A DNA stretch of 6,516 bases from RGIG5612 sp045604025 (GCA_045604025.1 JAZUNG010000030.1:1-6516), one strand, 5' to 3'; numbered from the stretch's first letter, positions 1 through 6,214 are shown. Numbers and translations: made by a program. The notes: generated by a model from the letters alone, not told the origin.

Positions 1-508
1 GTGCGGGATCGAGGTAGAGATCGTCTCCGGCGGCGGAACATCATCTCTGGAGCTGGTATCTGCAGGCACTATGCCGAGCGGGATCAACCAGCTGCGCGTC
101 GGCGAAGGCATACTCCTGGGAACCGATACGACGCGCCAGACCGTCATACCACAGCTAGCCCAGGATGCATTTATACTGTACAGCGAAATAGTAGAGTTAA
201 AAGAAAAGCCTTCCATGCCCTACGGTGAAGCCGGTTTCGACGCATTCGGAAACGTCCCCCGGTTCACGGATATGGGAGTCCGCAAGAGAGCCATAGTGTC
301 GCTGGGCAAACAGGACGTCAATCCGGACGGGCTGATCCCGCTGGATGAACGTACGACCATCCTGGGCGCCAGCAGCGATCATATGGTCATAGATGTCACA
401 GACTCCCCCACCCCGTACAGGGTCGGAGATATGATCGCATTCAGGCTGAACTACCAGGGATTGCTGTTTTTGTCCAATTCCATGTACGTAACCAAGAAAT
501 ACATCTGA
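1..508 (+). CDS. PLP-dependent amino-acid racemase, ornithine racemase-like (3' end only)
   Basis: This is the C-terminal part of an alanine-racemase-fold enzyme. The gene runs off the left edge; the first complete codon is at base 2 and the stop is TGA at 506-508, giving 168 visible residues. The frame is open from the edge and reads CGIEVEIVSGGGTSSLELV before the first internal ATG at base 71, so that ATG is not the start. Family features are the SGGGTSS stretch (the PLP-phosphate-binding side of the barrel), then LRVGEGILLG, LKEKPS, DAFGN, RKRAI, LGKQD, ILGASSDHMVIDVTD and a final VGDMIAFRLNYQGLL. This pattern is that of the ornithine racemase / YhfX-like branch, which interconverts L- and D-amino acids in the cytoplasm and in Clostridia often feeds D-ornithine into Stickland fermentation. 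The catalytic PLP lysine lies upstream of the window. Substrate is inferred; another amino-acid racemase is possible. The next gene starts 24 bp downstream, so the two are probably cotranscribed. Confidence 0.85.
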   Translation, partial: CGIEVEIVSGGGTSSLELVSAGTMPSGINQLRVGEGILLGTDTTRQTVIPQLAQDAFILYSEIVELKEKPSMPYGEAGFDAFGNVPRFTDMGVRKRAIVSLGKQDVNPDGLIPLDERTTILGASSDHMVIDVTDSPTPYRVGDMIAFRLNYQGLLFLSNSMYVTKKYI

Positions 509-532
509 ACCTGATGTTGAAAGGAGATCAAT

Positions 533-1141
533 ATGATTCAGGACAAAGGAAACATTTACTTCGGTATCTATAACAGATCAATTGAACCCCTGGTAATGCG
601 TGAGCTCCTGCTCTACGTTACCAAAGGGCTGGCTGTCGTGACAAGCAGGCTCAGACAGAACGGCATCTGTTACCATAACATCATCAATCATCTGATCAAC
701 GACAACCTCTTCATGAGTATCCCGGATGCCAATCCCGACGTTGAAAGACTCTTCAAGAGAATAGAAAAGACGCTCCTGGTAAAACAGGGACTCCTCTCAC
801 GGATGCCGGAAAAGGATGGCCTCCACGACGCCGCGCTCTGGAACGGCACTGTCTACGAATATAAATCCAAGGCAAAGGCCATCACAAAACTCGAGACCGG
901 TGACGAAAACGTCCGGGCACTGCGCGCAATGGTCATCTGCGGACTGAAAGAAATGGCGGCATATCTGAAACATGCCAGCGCCATGCAGGTGGAAGACGGA
1001 TCTGTAAATGAATTCCTGCAGGATGCTCTGGCACAAACGCTGGACGACCTGACGAAGGAGCAATTGCTGGATCTGGTGACGGAAACCGGAAAGAACCTGA
1101 ACAAAGCCATAGCTCTGTCAGAACAGGCAAAAGTGAGATAG
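533..1141 (+). CDS. Stand-alone hybrid-cluster-protein (Hcp/prismane) helical-domain protein
   Basis: This is a 202-residue soluble protein with a good ribosome site (AAGGAG at 521-526, 6 nt before the ATG). From residue about 22 on it follows the N-terminal helical region of Hcp (hydroxylamine reductase, also proposed as an NO reductase/S-nitrosylase). Matching stretches are LLLYVTKGLAV (26-36), NPDVERLFKRI (67-77), ENVRALRAMVICGLKEMAAYLKHA (125-148), a four-helix-like EFLQDALAQTLDDLT, and ELLDLVTETGKNLNKAIAL. The usual N-terminal four-cysteine cluster motif is replaced by a cysteine-free segment; only C46 and C136 are present. The protein stops where true Hcp (about 540 residues) enters its hybrid-cluster domain, so all later His/Glu/Cys/Lys cluster ligands are absent. 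The remaining 134 bp before the next gene hold no continuation. It cannot be an ordinary Hcp. It may be a scaffold, a partner of another protein, or a decayed gene, although the clean frame and ribosome site favour expression. Function is unknown. Confidence 0.75.
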   Translation: MIQDKGNIYFGIYNRSIEPLVMRELLLYVTKGLAVVTSRLRQNGICYHNIINHLINDNLFMSIPDANPDVERLFKRIEKTLLVKQGLLSRMPEKDGLHDAALWNGTVYEYKSKAKAITKLETGDENVRALRAMVICGLKEMAAYLKHASAMQVEDGSVNEFLQDALAQTLDDLTKEQLLDLVTETGKNLNKAIALSEQAKVR

Positions 1142-1234
1142 CCTGCCGGACGGTGGCGCATCACGGCCGAGCGAGTCATAGCCGGTCCGGCTGAAAGATC
1201 GATAGCATGCCCGGGCCAAGAACTCTGCGCCATA

Positions 1235-1243
1235 TGATATAAT
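1235..1243 (+). promoter_or_regulatory. Extended -10 promoter for the kinase gene
   Basis: TGATATAAT is a full consensus extended -10 (TGN plus TATAAT at 1238-1243). At the expected distance upstream the -35 is poor (GCCAAG around 1215-1220), which an extended -10 can tolerate. Transcription would begin near 1250, leaving an untranslated leader of about 26 nt before the kinase ATG. It lies in the 134-bp gap between the Hcp-like gene and the kinase gene, so the kinase probably starts its own transcript. Confidence 0.6.
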
Positions 1244-1275
1244 ACGATCATGAACCACGAAAGGGGCGACAGATA

Positions 1276-2331
1276 ATGGAATATATTTCACCGGGGACAC
1301 CCATGTATAATGCCATCACAAAAGCGCTTTTCGAGAACTATGAAAGTATCTACGACATAGAGCCGGACAGCGGCCGTTACCAGTGCTGCCACGAGAGCGC
1401 ACCCTACAAGGATCTGCTGATATCCAAAAGGGGCGACGATTTCTTCGCAGCGCTGGGCGAGTTTGTGCCCAGAGTCATACACCCGGAGGACCAGAAATAT
1501 GTCTTATACATGCTGCGAAGGGACGTGCTGCTGGACAGGCTCACGAAGGAAAAATACCATTCATTTGTTTACAGGCTGATCCTGGAAGGTGAGCCTGTAT
1601 ATCACAGGATACGGGCGACCAGCGAGATCATCGAAGGCAAAATGCACATTCTGCTGGGAGTAAGAGACGTGCACGAAACCATCATGCAGGAGAAAGAACT
1701 GCTGGATCTCGAGCGGGAGCTGCAGCTGGCGCGGCTTCGGAACTTCACCAGCCAGATGCACCCGCATTTCCTGTACAATACGCTGGGCTCCATCCAGGAA
1801 ATGATCATCGAAAACCCTCATTACGCGGCGGAGCTGCTGGGCGATTTTACCACGTACCTGCGCGGCAGCATCCGCTCCATGACTGCGGACAAGCCGGTCC
1901 CCTTCTCGCAGGAACTGGAAAATATCCGGGCCTACGTCAGCATAGAGAAGATGCGTTTCGGAGACAAGCTGAAGGTGGAATATGACATACAGGCACAGGA
2001 TTTCCTCATCCTGCAGCTGAGTATCCAGCCGCTGGTCGAGAATGCGATCCGCCACGGCATATACGAACGCGGACCCAGGGGCGGCACAGTGAAGATAAGC
2101 AGCCGGGAGGAAGACACCTCGTGGGTAGTGATCATAGAAGACGATGGCGTGGGATTCGACGTAGACAGATATGAAGCAGAGATGTCGGAGGGCGCGACTG
2201 ATTCTACGGGACTCCACAATATCAGATTCAGGCTGAACGCTATACTGCACGCGGGCGTCCGCATAGCCAGCAGGCCCGATGAGGGGACGCGCGTGACCGT
2301 ATCAGTCCCCAAAAACAAAGGATGCGCGTGA
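1276..2331 (+). CDS. Cytoplasmic PAS-like sensor histidine kinase, YesM/LytS (His_kinase) type
   Basis: This 351-residue kinase has no membrane segment or signal peptide, so it should sense a cytoplasmic cue. Residues about 20-135 look like a PAS_3-type domain (IHPEDQKYV at 68-76, closing with ILLGVRDVHE), followed by a short coiled-coil linker (about 137-157). The phosphoacceptor box is QMHPHFLYNTLGSIQ, with H164 the likely phosphorylated histidine. The N-box is LVENAIRHGI (253-262), G1 is DDGVGFD (289-295), and the second glycine region is TGLHNIRFRL (311-320). It ends with the usual GTRVTVSVP. The start ATG overlaps the stop of an 8-codon mini-ORF by one base; AAGGGG at 1261-1266 is the likely ribosome site, 9 nt upstream. 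The last codons lie in the first two of three 35-bp tandem repeats, and the TGA stop comes from the second copy read in a shifted frame. The next gene encodes the presumed partner response regulator. Confidence 0.93.
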   Translation: MEYISPGTPMYNAITKALFENYESIYDIEPDSGRYQCCHESAPYKDLLISKRGDDFFAALGEFVPRVIHPEDQKYVLYMLRRDVLLDRLTKEKYHSFVYRLILEGEPVYHRIRATSEIIEGKMHILLGVRDVHETIMQEKELLDLERELQLARLRNFTSQMHPHFLYNTLGSIQEMIIENPHYAAELLGDFTTYLRGSIRSMTADKPVPFSQELENIRAYVSIEKMRFGDKLKVEYDIQAQDFLILQLSIQPLVENAIRHGIYERGPRGGTVKISSREEDTSWVVIIEDDGVGFDVDRYEAEMSEGATDSTGLHNIRFRLNAILHAGVRIASRPDEGTRVTVSVPKNKGCA

Positions 2332-2387
2332 CCGTATCGGGCCCCAAAGACAGGGGACGCGCGTGACCGTATCAATCCCCAAGACAA
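2283..2387 (+). repeat. Three tandem 35-bp repeats across the kinase stop codon
   Basis: The units are 2283-2317, 2318-2352 and 2353-2387, with an exact period of 35 bp. The core GCGCGTGACCGTATC is identical in all three (2289, 2324 and 2359). Unit 1 encodes the kinase end GTRVTVSVPKN. Because 35 is not a multiple of 3, unit 2 is read in another frame and gives the stop GCG-TGA. Units 1 and 3 begin GGGGA and end TCCCC, so each could form a small hairpin. CCCC at 2342-2345 and GGGG at 2353-2356 could pair instead. The units appear to derive from duplication of the 3' end of the kinase gene. Unit 3 ends just before the AAAGGAG ribosome site (2386-2392) of the response regulator. Confidence 0.9.
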
Positions 2388-2399
2388 AGGAGCTAATAC

Positions 2400-3191
2400 A
2401 TGAGAACGATCATCGTTGACGACGAGGTCCTGATGATCAGGAGATTCGTCAGACTGAGCGAGAACATCCCGGATATCAATATAGTGGGGCAGTTTGATAA
2501 TGCGGCGAGTGCCATCCAGTACGCCAGGTGTCACCCGATCGACCTGGCGTTTCTGGATGTGGCTATGCCTATCATGGACGGCATCGAGCTGGCGAAGGAG
2601 CTGCGGACTATCCGCCCGGATATCCTGATAGTATTTATCACAGCCTATGATAAATACGTGTGGGATTTCAATAAGATCGGCGGGGATTACTATATCCTGA
2701 AGCCATATGATCTGAATACCATCGAGATGGTCATGGAGCGGATACGGCTGATAGCCAGACGCCAGAACAAAAACATCTATATCCAGACCTTCGGCAGATT
2801 TGTGGTGTTCAAGGATGATAAGCCTATCCAGCTGGTCGGAAAGGCCAAAGAGATCCTGGCGCTGGTAGTCAGCAGGCGCGGAAAGGAGATCAGCAACGAA
2901 GAGATATACAGCACCGTCTGGGAAGGCCGGGAATACTCCAACGTGCATATGAACGTATACTACAATGCTCTGCGCCGGCTGAAAAAAGCCCTGCAGCGGG
3001 AAGGTATCGAGGACATCCTGCTATCAACCCGCCACGGCCAGATAGCAAACGTGGACTGCTTCGACTGCGACTACTATGATTGGATCGAGCGGAAAATGGA
3101 CAGCAGGGACCGTTTTTGCGGAGAGTTCCTGTCAGAGTATTCATGGGGCGAATGCATGCTCGCGGAGATGCTGTTTGAAGATGAACTGTGA
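2400..3191 (+). CDS. Response regulator, receiver domain plus winged-helix output
   Basis: This 263-residue cytoplasmic regulator has a receiver domain at about 1-118. The acidic pair is D7/D8, the phosphoacceptor is D53 in FLDVAMPIMDG, T81 follows in FITAYD, and K101 lies in ILKPYD. Residues about 125-225 form an OmpR/SARP-like winged-helix DNA-binding domain beginning IQTFGRFVVF, with KAKEILALVVSRRGKEISNEEI and NVYYNALRRLKKAL as the helical core. It ends with a short acidic tail that I do not recognise. This receiver-wHTH layout is common in Clostridia beside YesM-type kinases. The ribosome site AAAGGAG (2386-2392) sits 7 nt before the ATG. The gene lies 68 bp after the kinase stop and is probably cotranscribed with it; phosphotransfer from that kinase is inferred from adjacency. 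Target genes are unknown; the following radical SAM gene is one candidate. Confidence 0.93.
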   Translation: MRTIIVDDEVLMIRRFVRLSENIPDINIVGQFDNAASAIQYARCHPIDLAFLDVAMPIMDGIELAKELRTIRPDILIVFITAYDKYVWDFNKIGGDYYILKPYDLNTIEMVMERIRLIARRQNKNIYIQTFGRFVVFKDDKPIQLVGKAKEILALVVSRRGKEISNEEIYSTVWEGREYSNVHMNVYYNALRRLKKALQREGIEDILLSTRHGQIANVDCFDCDYYDWIERKMDSRDRFCGEFLSEYSWGECMLAEMLFEDEL

Positions 3192-3209
3192 GCGGGGCTT
3201 GCGGGCTGT

Positions 3210-3240
3210 TTGTTATGTGTTTGTGTGAGGGGAATATATT
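3210..3240 (+). promoter_or_regulatory. Possible weak promoter before the radical SAM gene
   Basis: The 90-bp gap after the response regulator contains TTGTTA (3210-3215) and TATATT (3235-3240) with a 19-bp spacer, which is longer than ideal. It is AT-rich relative to its surroundings and has no evident terminator, so read-through from the kinase/regulator transcript is equally possible. Confidence 0.25.
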
Positions 3241-3281
3241 AATGCCTGTAGATAGTTCATCCACATTCAGGAGGGCATATC

Positions 3282-4655
3282 ATGGACATAAAAACAAGAC
3301 TGGAGATCGCTTCCCTCAGAAAACTATATCGCTGGGTTGACATGGACCCGAAAAAACATTTGCCGCAGCTGGGCTGCCACATTGACAGGACAATATCCAA
3401 AAGCTCCAGGCTGAGGCCACAGCTCAGATCGATCCAGTCTGCGCTCAACGACCCGGACGGCAACTGGTACAGGCTTCTGATGGATATTTTCACCAACATC
3501 GACCCCGGAGTGCGCCGGGCAGTGTTTGAGAACCTGGTGATAAACGGGACTATCAAACAGAGCATCATCCATGACAGACTGACTGCCAGATATAACTGCA
3601 ATATACCCTGGGCAATACTCCTTGACCCAACATCAGCCTGCAATCTTCACTGTCTGGGATGCTGGGCGGCCGAATACGGTGACAAGCTGAATCTCACAGT
3701 TGTGGACATGGATGATATCATCTGTCAGGGGAAGGAGCTGGGCTGTCACTTTTTCCTGTTTTCCGGCGGGGAGCCGCTGGTCAGGAAAAGAGATATCATC
3801 TACCTGTGTAAGACACATCCGGACTGTATCTTCTCCGCATTTACAAACGGGACACTGATCGACGAGGCTTTCGCCAGTGACATGCTGCTTGTGAAAAACT
3901 TCATCCCTGCTATCAGCGTGGAGGGCTCTGAACAGTCGACAGATCTCAGAAGAGGTCAGGGAACCTATCGCAGAGTCACAAGTGCGATGGAGATACTCCG
4001 GGAAAACCATCTGCCGTTCGGGATCTCCACTTGCTATACCAGCATTAATACCGCGGATGTCGGAAGCGAAGAATACTTTGATCAAATGATCGAATGGGGA
4101 GCCAAATTCTGCTGGTTTTTTACATATATGCCAATCGGGAAGAATGCCGTGCCATCGCTCATGGTCACGGCAGAGCAAAGAAGATTCATGTATGATCAGA
4201 TCCGCAAATTCCGGAAGACAAAAGCTATCTTCACTATGGACTTCTGGAACGACGGTGAGTATTCAAAATATAGAGAAAACAACGGCCCTGGTTATCCGGG
4301 CGGTTGCATAGCAGGAGGGCGCAGATACCTGCATATTAATGCCAAAGGCGACATAGAACCATGTGCTTTTATACACTACTCCGATTCGAATATTGGCGAG
4401 AAGACACTCCTTGAGGCACTGTGCTCTCCTCTTTTTATGGGCTACCGCAGGAATCAGCCCTTCAACGAGAACAAGCTGAGACCATGCCCGGTGCTGGATA
4501 ACCCCGGTGCATTGACCAGGCTGGTCGAAGAAAGCCATGCATGCAGTACAGACTATCTGAACCAGGAGAGCCCAAGAGAATATAGTGATAAATGCGTGGC
4601 TGCCGCCCAGGCCTGGGCACCGGTAGCGGATGAGCTGTGGGATGCGGAGCATTGA
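3282..4655 (+). CDS. Radical SAM protein with partial SPASM-like C-terminus
   Basis: This 457-residue cytoplasmic enzyme starts at an ATG with CAGGAGGG (3268-3275) upstream. Residues 1-108 are a helical extension that I do not recognise. The radical SAM core begins at WAILLDPTSACNLHCLGCWA, with C120, C124 and C127 forming the CX3CX2C site for the SAM-binding [4Fe-4S] cluster. SGGEPL (161-166) is the SAM amino-group motif, and FTNGTLID and ISVEG follow in the barrel. C342 and C361 are spaced as CX13GX4C, the opening of a SPASM/Twitch auxiliary-cluster domain; later cysteines C402, C421 and C438 could supply other ligands, but the full seven-cysteine SPASM pattern is not present. SPASM relatives often modify peptides or proteins, but no precursor peptide is visible nearby, so substrate and product are unknown. 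It lies 90 bp downstream of the response regulator on the same strand, suggesting shared control. A repeat element begins only a few bases after its stop. Confidence 0.88.
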   Translation: MDIKTRLEIASLRKLYRWVDMDPKKHLPQLGCHIDRTISKSSRLRPQLRSIQSALNDPDGNWYRLLMDIFTNIDPGVRRAVFENLVINGTIKQSIIHDRLTARYNCNIPWAILLDPTSACNLHCLGCWAAEYGDKLNLTVVDMDDIICQGKELGCHFFLFSGGEPLVRKRDIIYLCKTHPDCIFSAFTNGTLIDEAFASDMLLVKNFIPAISVEGSEQSTDLRRGQGTYRRVTSAMEILRENHLPFGISTCYTSINTADVGSEEYFDQMIEWGAKFCWFFTYMPIGKNAVPSLMVTAEQRRFMYDQIRKFRKTKAIFTMDFWNDGEYSKYRENNGPGYPGGCIAGGRRYLHINAKGDIEPCAFIHYSDSNIGEKTLLEALCSPLFMGYRRNQPFNENKLRPCPVLDNPGALTRLVEESHACSTDYLNQESPREYSDKCVAAAQAWAPVADELWDAEH

Positions 4656-4658
4656 AAG

Positions 4659-4739
4659 GTGCTGTAGGGCGGCCCGGGGCGGGGCATTTTGCGGACACTC
4701 TTGATGTCCGTAAATCCGCCCGCCTCCTCTACGCGGACA
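4659..4739 (+). repeat. Nested-palindrome repeat, copy A (degenerate left arm)
   Basis: From GGGGCATTTTG at 4681 to CGGACA at 4734-4739 this matches the two right-hand copies base for base in length (59 bp) with few changes. It includes the inner hairpin CGGACA (4692-4697)/TGTCCG (4705-4710) and the arm CCGCCCGCC. The left arm is altered and has extra GC-rich bases, so its left boundary is approximate. It starts within about 5 bp of the radical SAM stop and could act as a 3' hairpin for that transcript, although no T-run follows. Confidence 0.8.
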
Positions 4740-4765
4740 CATAACTCGGTTTTTCTGCCAACAAA

Positions 4766-4797
4766 CAGAGGCACTCGCATTTCTGCAAGTGCCTCTG
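4766..4797 (-). terminator. Hairpin terminator of the toxin-antitoxin operon
   Basis: CAGAGGCACT (4766-4775) pairs perfectly with AGTGCCTCTG (4788-4797). An inner GCA/TGC pair closes a TTTC loop after one mismatch. Read on the - strand the hairpin is followed by TTTGTT, a modest T-rich tract, and it lies about 20 bp past the antitoxin stop. On the + strand no T-run follows, so it mainly serves the leftward transcript. Confidence 0.65.
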
Positions 4798-4817
4798 ACA
4801 TAGATATCATATATAGA

Positions 4818-5870
4818 TCAAACCATTATCTCGTACTTTTCTTTAAGATGATTCAGCGTGCTGTATTTTATCAGACCTTCCGATTGCATTCTACCTACTA
4901 CAATCCCTGGCGCGATGCCCTGTTCCTTTGCGAACTGCAGGACGCTGCTCTCCGAATAATCATTATTTGTCCTGAACTGCTCAAAATCCTCTGCTGGGAT
5001 CAGCGTATCAATTGACCATTTGTCAGCTGCTCTCTCATCATCGTCGGAAATACCATCAGGCTGTCCTACATGACCCAGAGCAATATGCGCCAGTTCATGA
5101 AACAGGCTGAGCCAGAACTTATCAGCATCCCGCCCCCGGGCAGTTAGTCCTACAACAATCTTGCTTCCATTCATGAATGACGCGCCTTGAAGAAATGAAC
5201 CTTTCAGATGCGGCAAAAACACCAGCGCCACACCACAATCTGCGAGATCACTTTTAATCCGAGGACAGAATTCATGTGGTTCCAATACCGTCATCTTTCT
5301 TATCTCGGGCAAAGTGTCAATCATACCTTTGATATTGATGGGCGATGTCTGGATCTCGCGTGCCATGATCTTGGCTTCCTGTGCCCATGCCATCAGGGCG
5401 AGATCGCTTTTGTCAGTTGTCCCCAGCCTCCTGCACGCAATCTTGGTTATCTGCCGGTTTTCCAAAAGCGAAAGCCTGATCACTTCAAAATATTTTCTCA
5501 GATGGGCAGCCTTTTTTCTGGCGTCTCTGGTATCCGGTACCCACCCGAGTCTGGCCATCTCACTGTATGGGAATTGTTTGGCCATCTCTGCATCTGCATC
5601 CATCGCGTTCTCTGCCTCAGCTTTGATGACCTTCTCCCTGTAGACCGCTTCAAGATTGATCCAAAAATGCGCGGGTACGCCCAGAACCGTCTCCAGCCTG
5701 ACAGCCGTTTCAGGAGTCAGCTGGACCTCTCCATTAATAAGCCTGCTGATATGCTTCTCCGACATATCCATCCTGGCTGCAAACTCCTTCTGGTTCATTC
5801 CTCTGTTATTCAACTGTTCTCTGATAGTTGCCCCAGGCGGCACTGCAATAATACTGCTGCTCCTCACCAT
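4818..5870 (-). CDS. higA: HigA-type antitoxin fused to an ImmA/IrrE-like zinc metallopeptidase domain
   Basis: This is a 350-residue cytoplasmic protein. The start is taken at the ATG 5870-5868, because AAGGAGG (- strand, 5884-5878) sits 7 nt upstream; an in-frame ATG six codons earlier overlaps that ribosome site and is unlikely. Residues about 5-80 are a HigA/XRE helix-turn-helix (IAVPPGATIREQL, then MNQKEFAARMDMSEKHISRLINGE, then LGVPAHFWINLEAVYRE). Residues about 200-300 are an ImmA/IrrE (DUF955) domain with HELAH at 258-262 and a likely third metal ligand, E279, in DERAADKWS. In plain HigA antitoxins (about 100 residues) the HTH represses the operon and blocks the toxin. Here the peptidase part may degrade or process a partner, or be regulatory; this is inference. 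It is the second gene of the operon, 29 nt after the toxin stop, and is intact. The two palindromes at the promoter are its likely binding sites. Confidence 0.9.
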   Translation of the reverse strand: MVRSSSIIAVPPGATIREQLNNRGMNQKEFAARMDMSEKHISRLINGEVQLTPETAVRLETVLGVPAHFWINLEAVYREKVIKAEAENAMDADAEMAKQFPYSEMARLGWVPDTRDARKKAAHLRKYFEVIRLSLLENRQITKIACRRLGTTDKSDLALMAWAQEAKIMAREIQTSPINIKGMIDTLPEIRKMTVLEPHEFCPRIKSDLADCGVALVFLPHLKGSFLQGASFMNGSKIVVGLTARGRDADKFWLSLFHELAHIALGHVGQPDGISDDDERAADKWSIDTLIPAEDFEQFRTNNDYSESSVLQFAKEQGIAPGIVVGRMQSEGLIKYSTLNHLKEKYEIMV

Positions 5871-5877
5871 AGTGCTC

Positions 5878-5884
5878 CCTCCTT
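5878..5884 (-). promoter_or_regulatory. Ribosome binding site that sets the antitoxin start
   Basis: On the - strand this reads AAGGAGG, seven bases before ATG 5870-5868. It lies immediately after the first base run of the earlier in-frame ATG (5888-5886), which has no ribosome site of its own. The shorter 350-residue product is therefore preferred over 356 residues. Confidence 0.8.
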
Positions 5885-5899
5885 GCATGCTTCTCTTTA

Positions 5900-6195
5900 C
5901 TAATGATAATCGACGATTTCCAGAATGAGCGCCACCTGAATCTCATCACCATTTTTTCTAAACACCAGTCTATATGGATGAATCAGATCAACTGCGAATT
6001 GACCTTTCCTGTTCTGAGATAGAGGGTGACACCGTCCATTATGGTACTCTATCATTTCTTCAACTGAATCTGCGGCTCCTATCTCTTCAATACGCTGCTG
6101 TATTTTTATCGCCATATTCAACCCATATTTCTTCTCTGCTGTTTTGGCATCCGTACAATCCTTCTCGATTTTCTTGTTTTGTACGTAATATGCAA
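5900..6195 (-). pseudogene. higB: HigB/RelE-family toxin with a one-base frameshift after codon 9
   Basis: The intact family product would be an mRNA-cleaving RelE-fold toxin of about 98 residues, blocked by the downstream HigA. A good start is TTG at 6195-6193, with GAGGTG (- strand, 6206-6201) 5 nt upstream; this frame gives MHITYKTRK and then goes wrong (SRRIVRMPKQ..., stopping near 6118). The frame carrying the rest of the toxin begins IEKDCTDAKTAEKKYG just at the A4 run (6172-6169). It continues through CHPLSQNRKGQFAVDL and HPYRLVFRKNGDEIQ to LEIVDYH and the stop at 5902-5900. One extra A would restore MHITYKTRK-IEKDCTD as a single protein of normal length. Options are an inactivated toxin, a -1 ribosomal slip on AAA (the re-paired codon is also AAA), or a base-calling error. 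Restart at TTG 6121 or ATG 6115 would give about 71-73 residues without the first strand and much of the first helix, probably inactive. Confidence 0.78.
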
Positions 6196-6214
6196 CTGAT
6201 CACCTCTTCATGTG

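Noticed and set aside
71..508. ATG at 71 as the racemase start
   Set aside because: The same frame is open upstream to the window edge and encodes conserved family sequence (SGGGTSS), so the gene is partial and not a 145-residue protein.
1145..1192. GCCGGAC...GTCCGGC and the AGCCGGTCCGGCT dyad after the Hcp-like gene, as a terminator
   Set aside because: Stems exist but the loop is long (or a single base for the dyad) and no T-run follows, so an intrinsic terminator is not supported.
1561..2250. Long reading frame on the - strand inside the kinase gene
   Set aside because: It is antisense to a well-supported kinase with all motifs, has no ribosome site that I can see, and its protein resembles no family.
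1932..2948. 338-codon - strand frame across the kinase/regulator junction
   Set aside because: It crosses the tandem repeats and two clear + strand genes; a shadow frame of GC-biased codons.
5886..5888. Upstream ATG as the antitoxin start
   Set aside because: It lies on the upstream side of AAGGAGG, which instead serves the ATG six codons later.
6165..6178. Canonical -1 programmed frameshift heptamer in the toxin gene
   Set aside because: The site reads ACA AGA AAA TCG, which is not an X-XXY-YYZ heptamer. A single-tRNA slip on AAA is possible, but no stimulatory structure is evident.
6199..6213. ATG-AAG-AGG-TGA just upstream of the toxin as a leader peptide
   Set aside because: Only three codons, containing the toxin's own ribosome site; better explained as chance.
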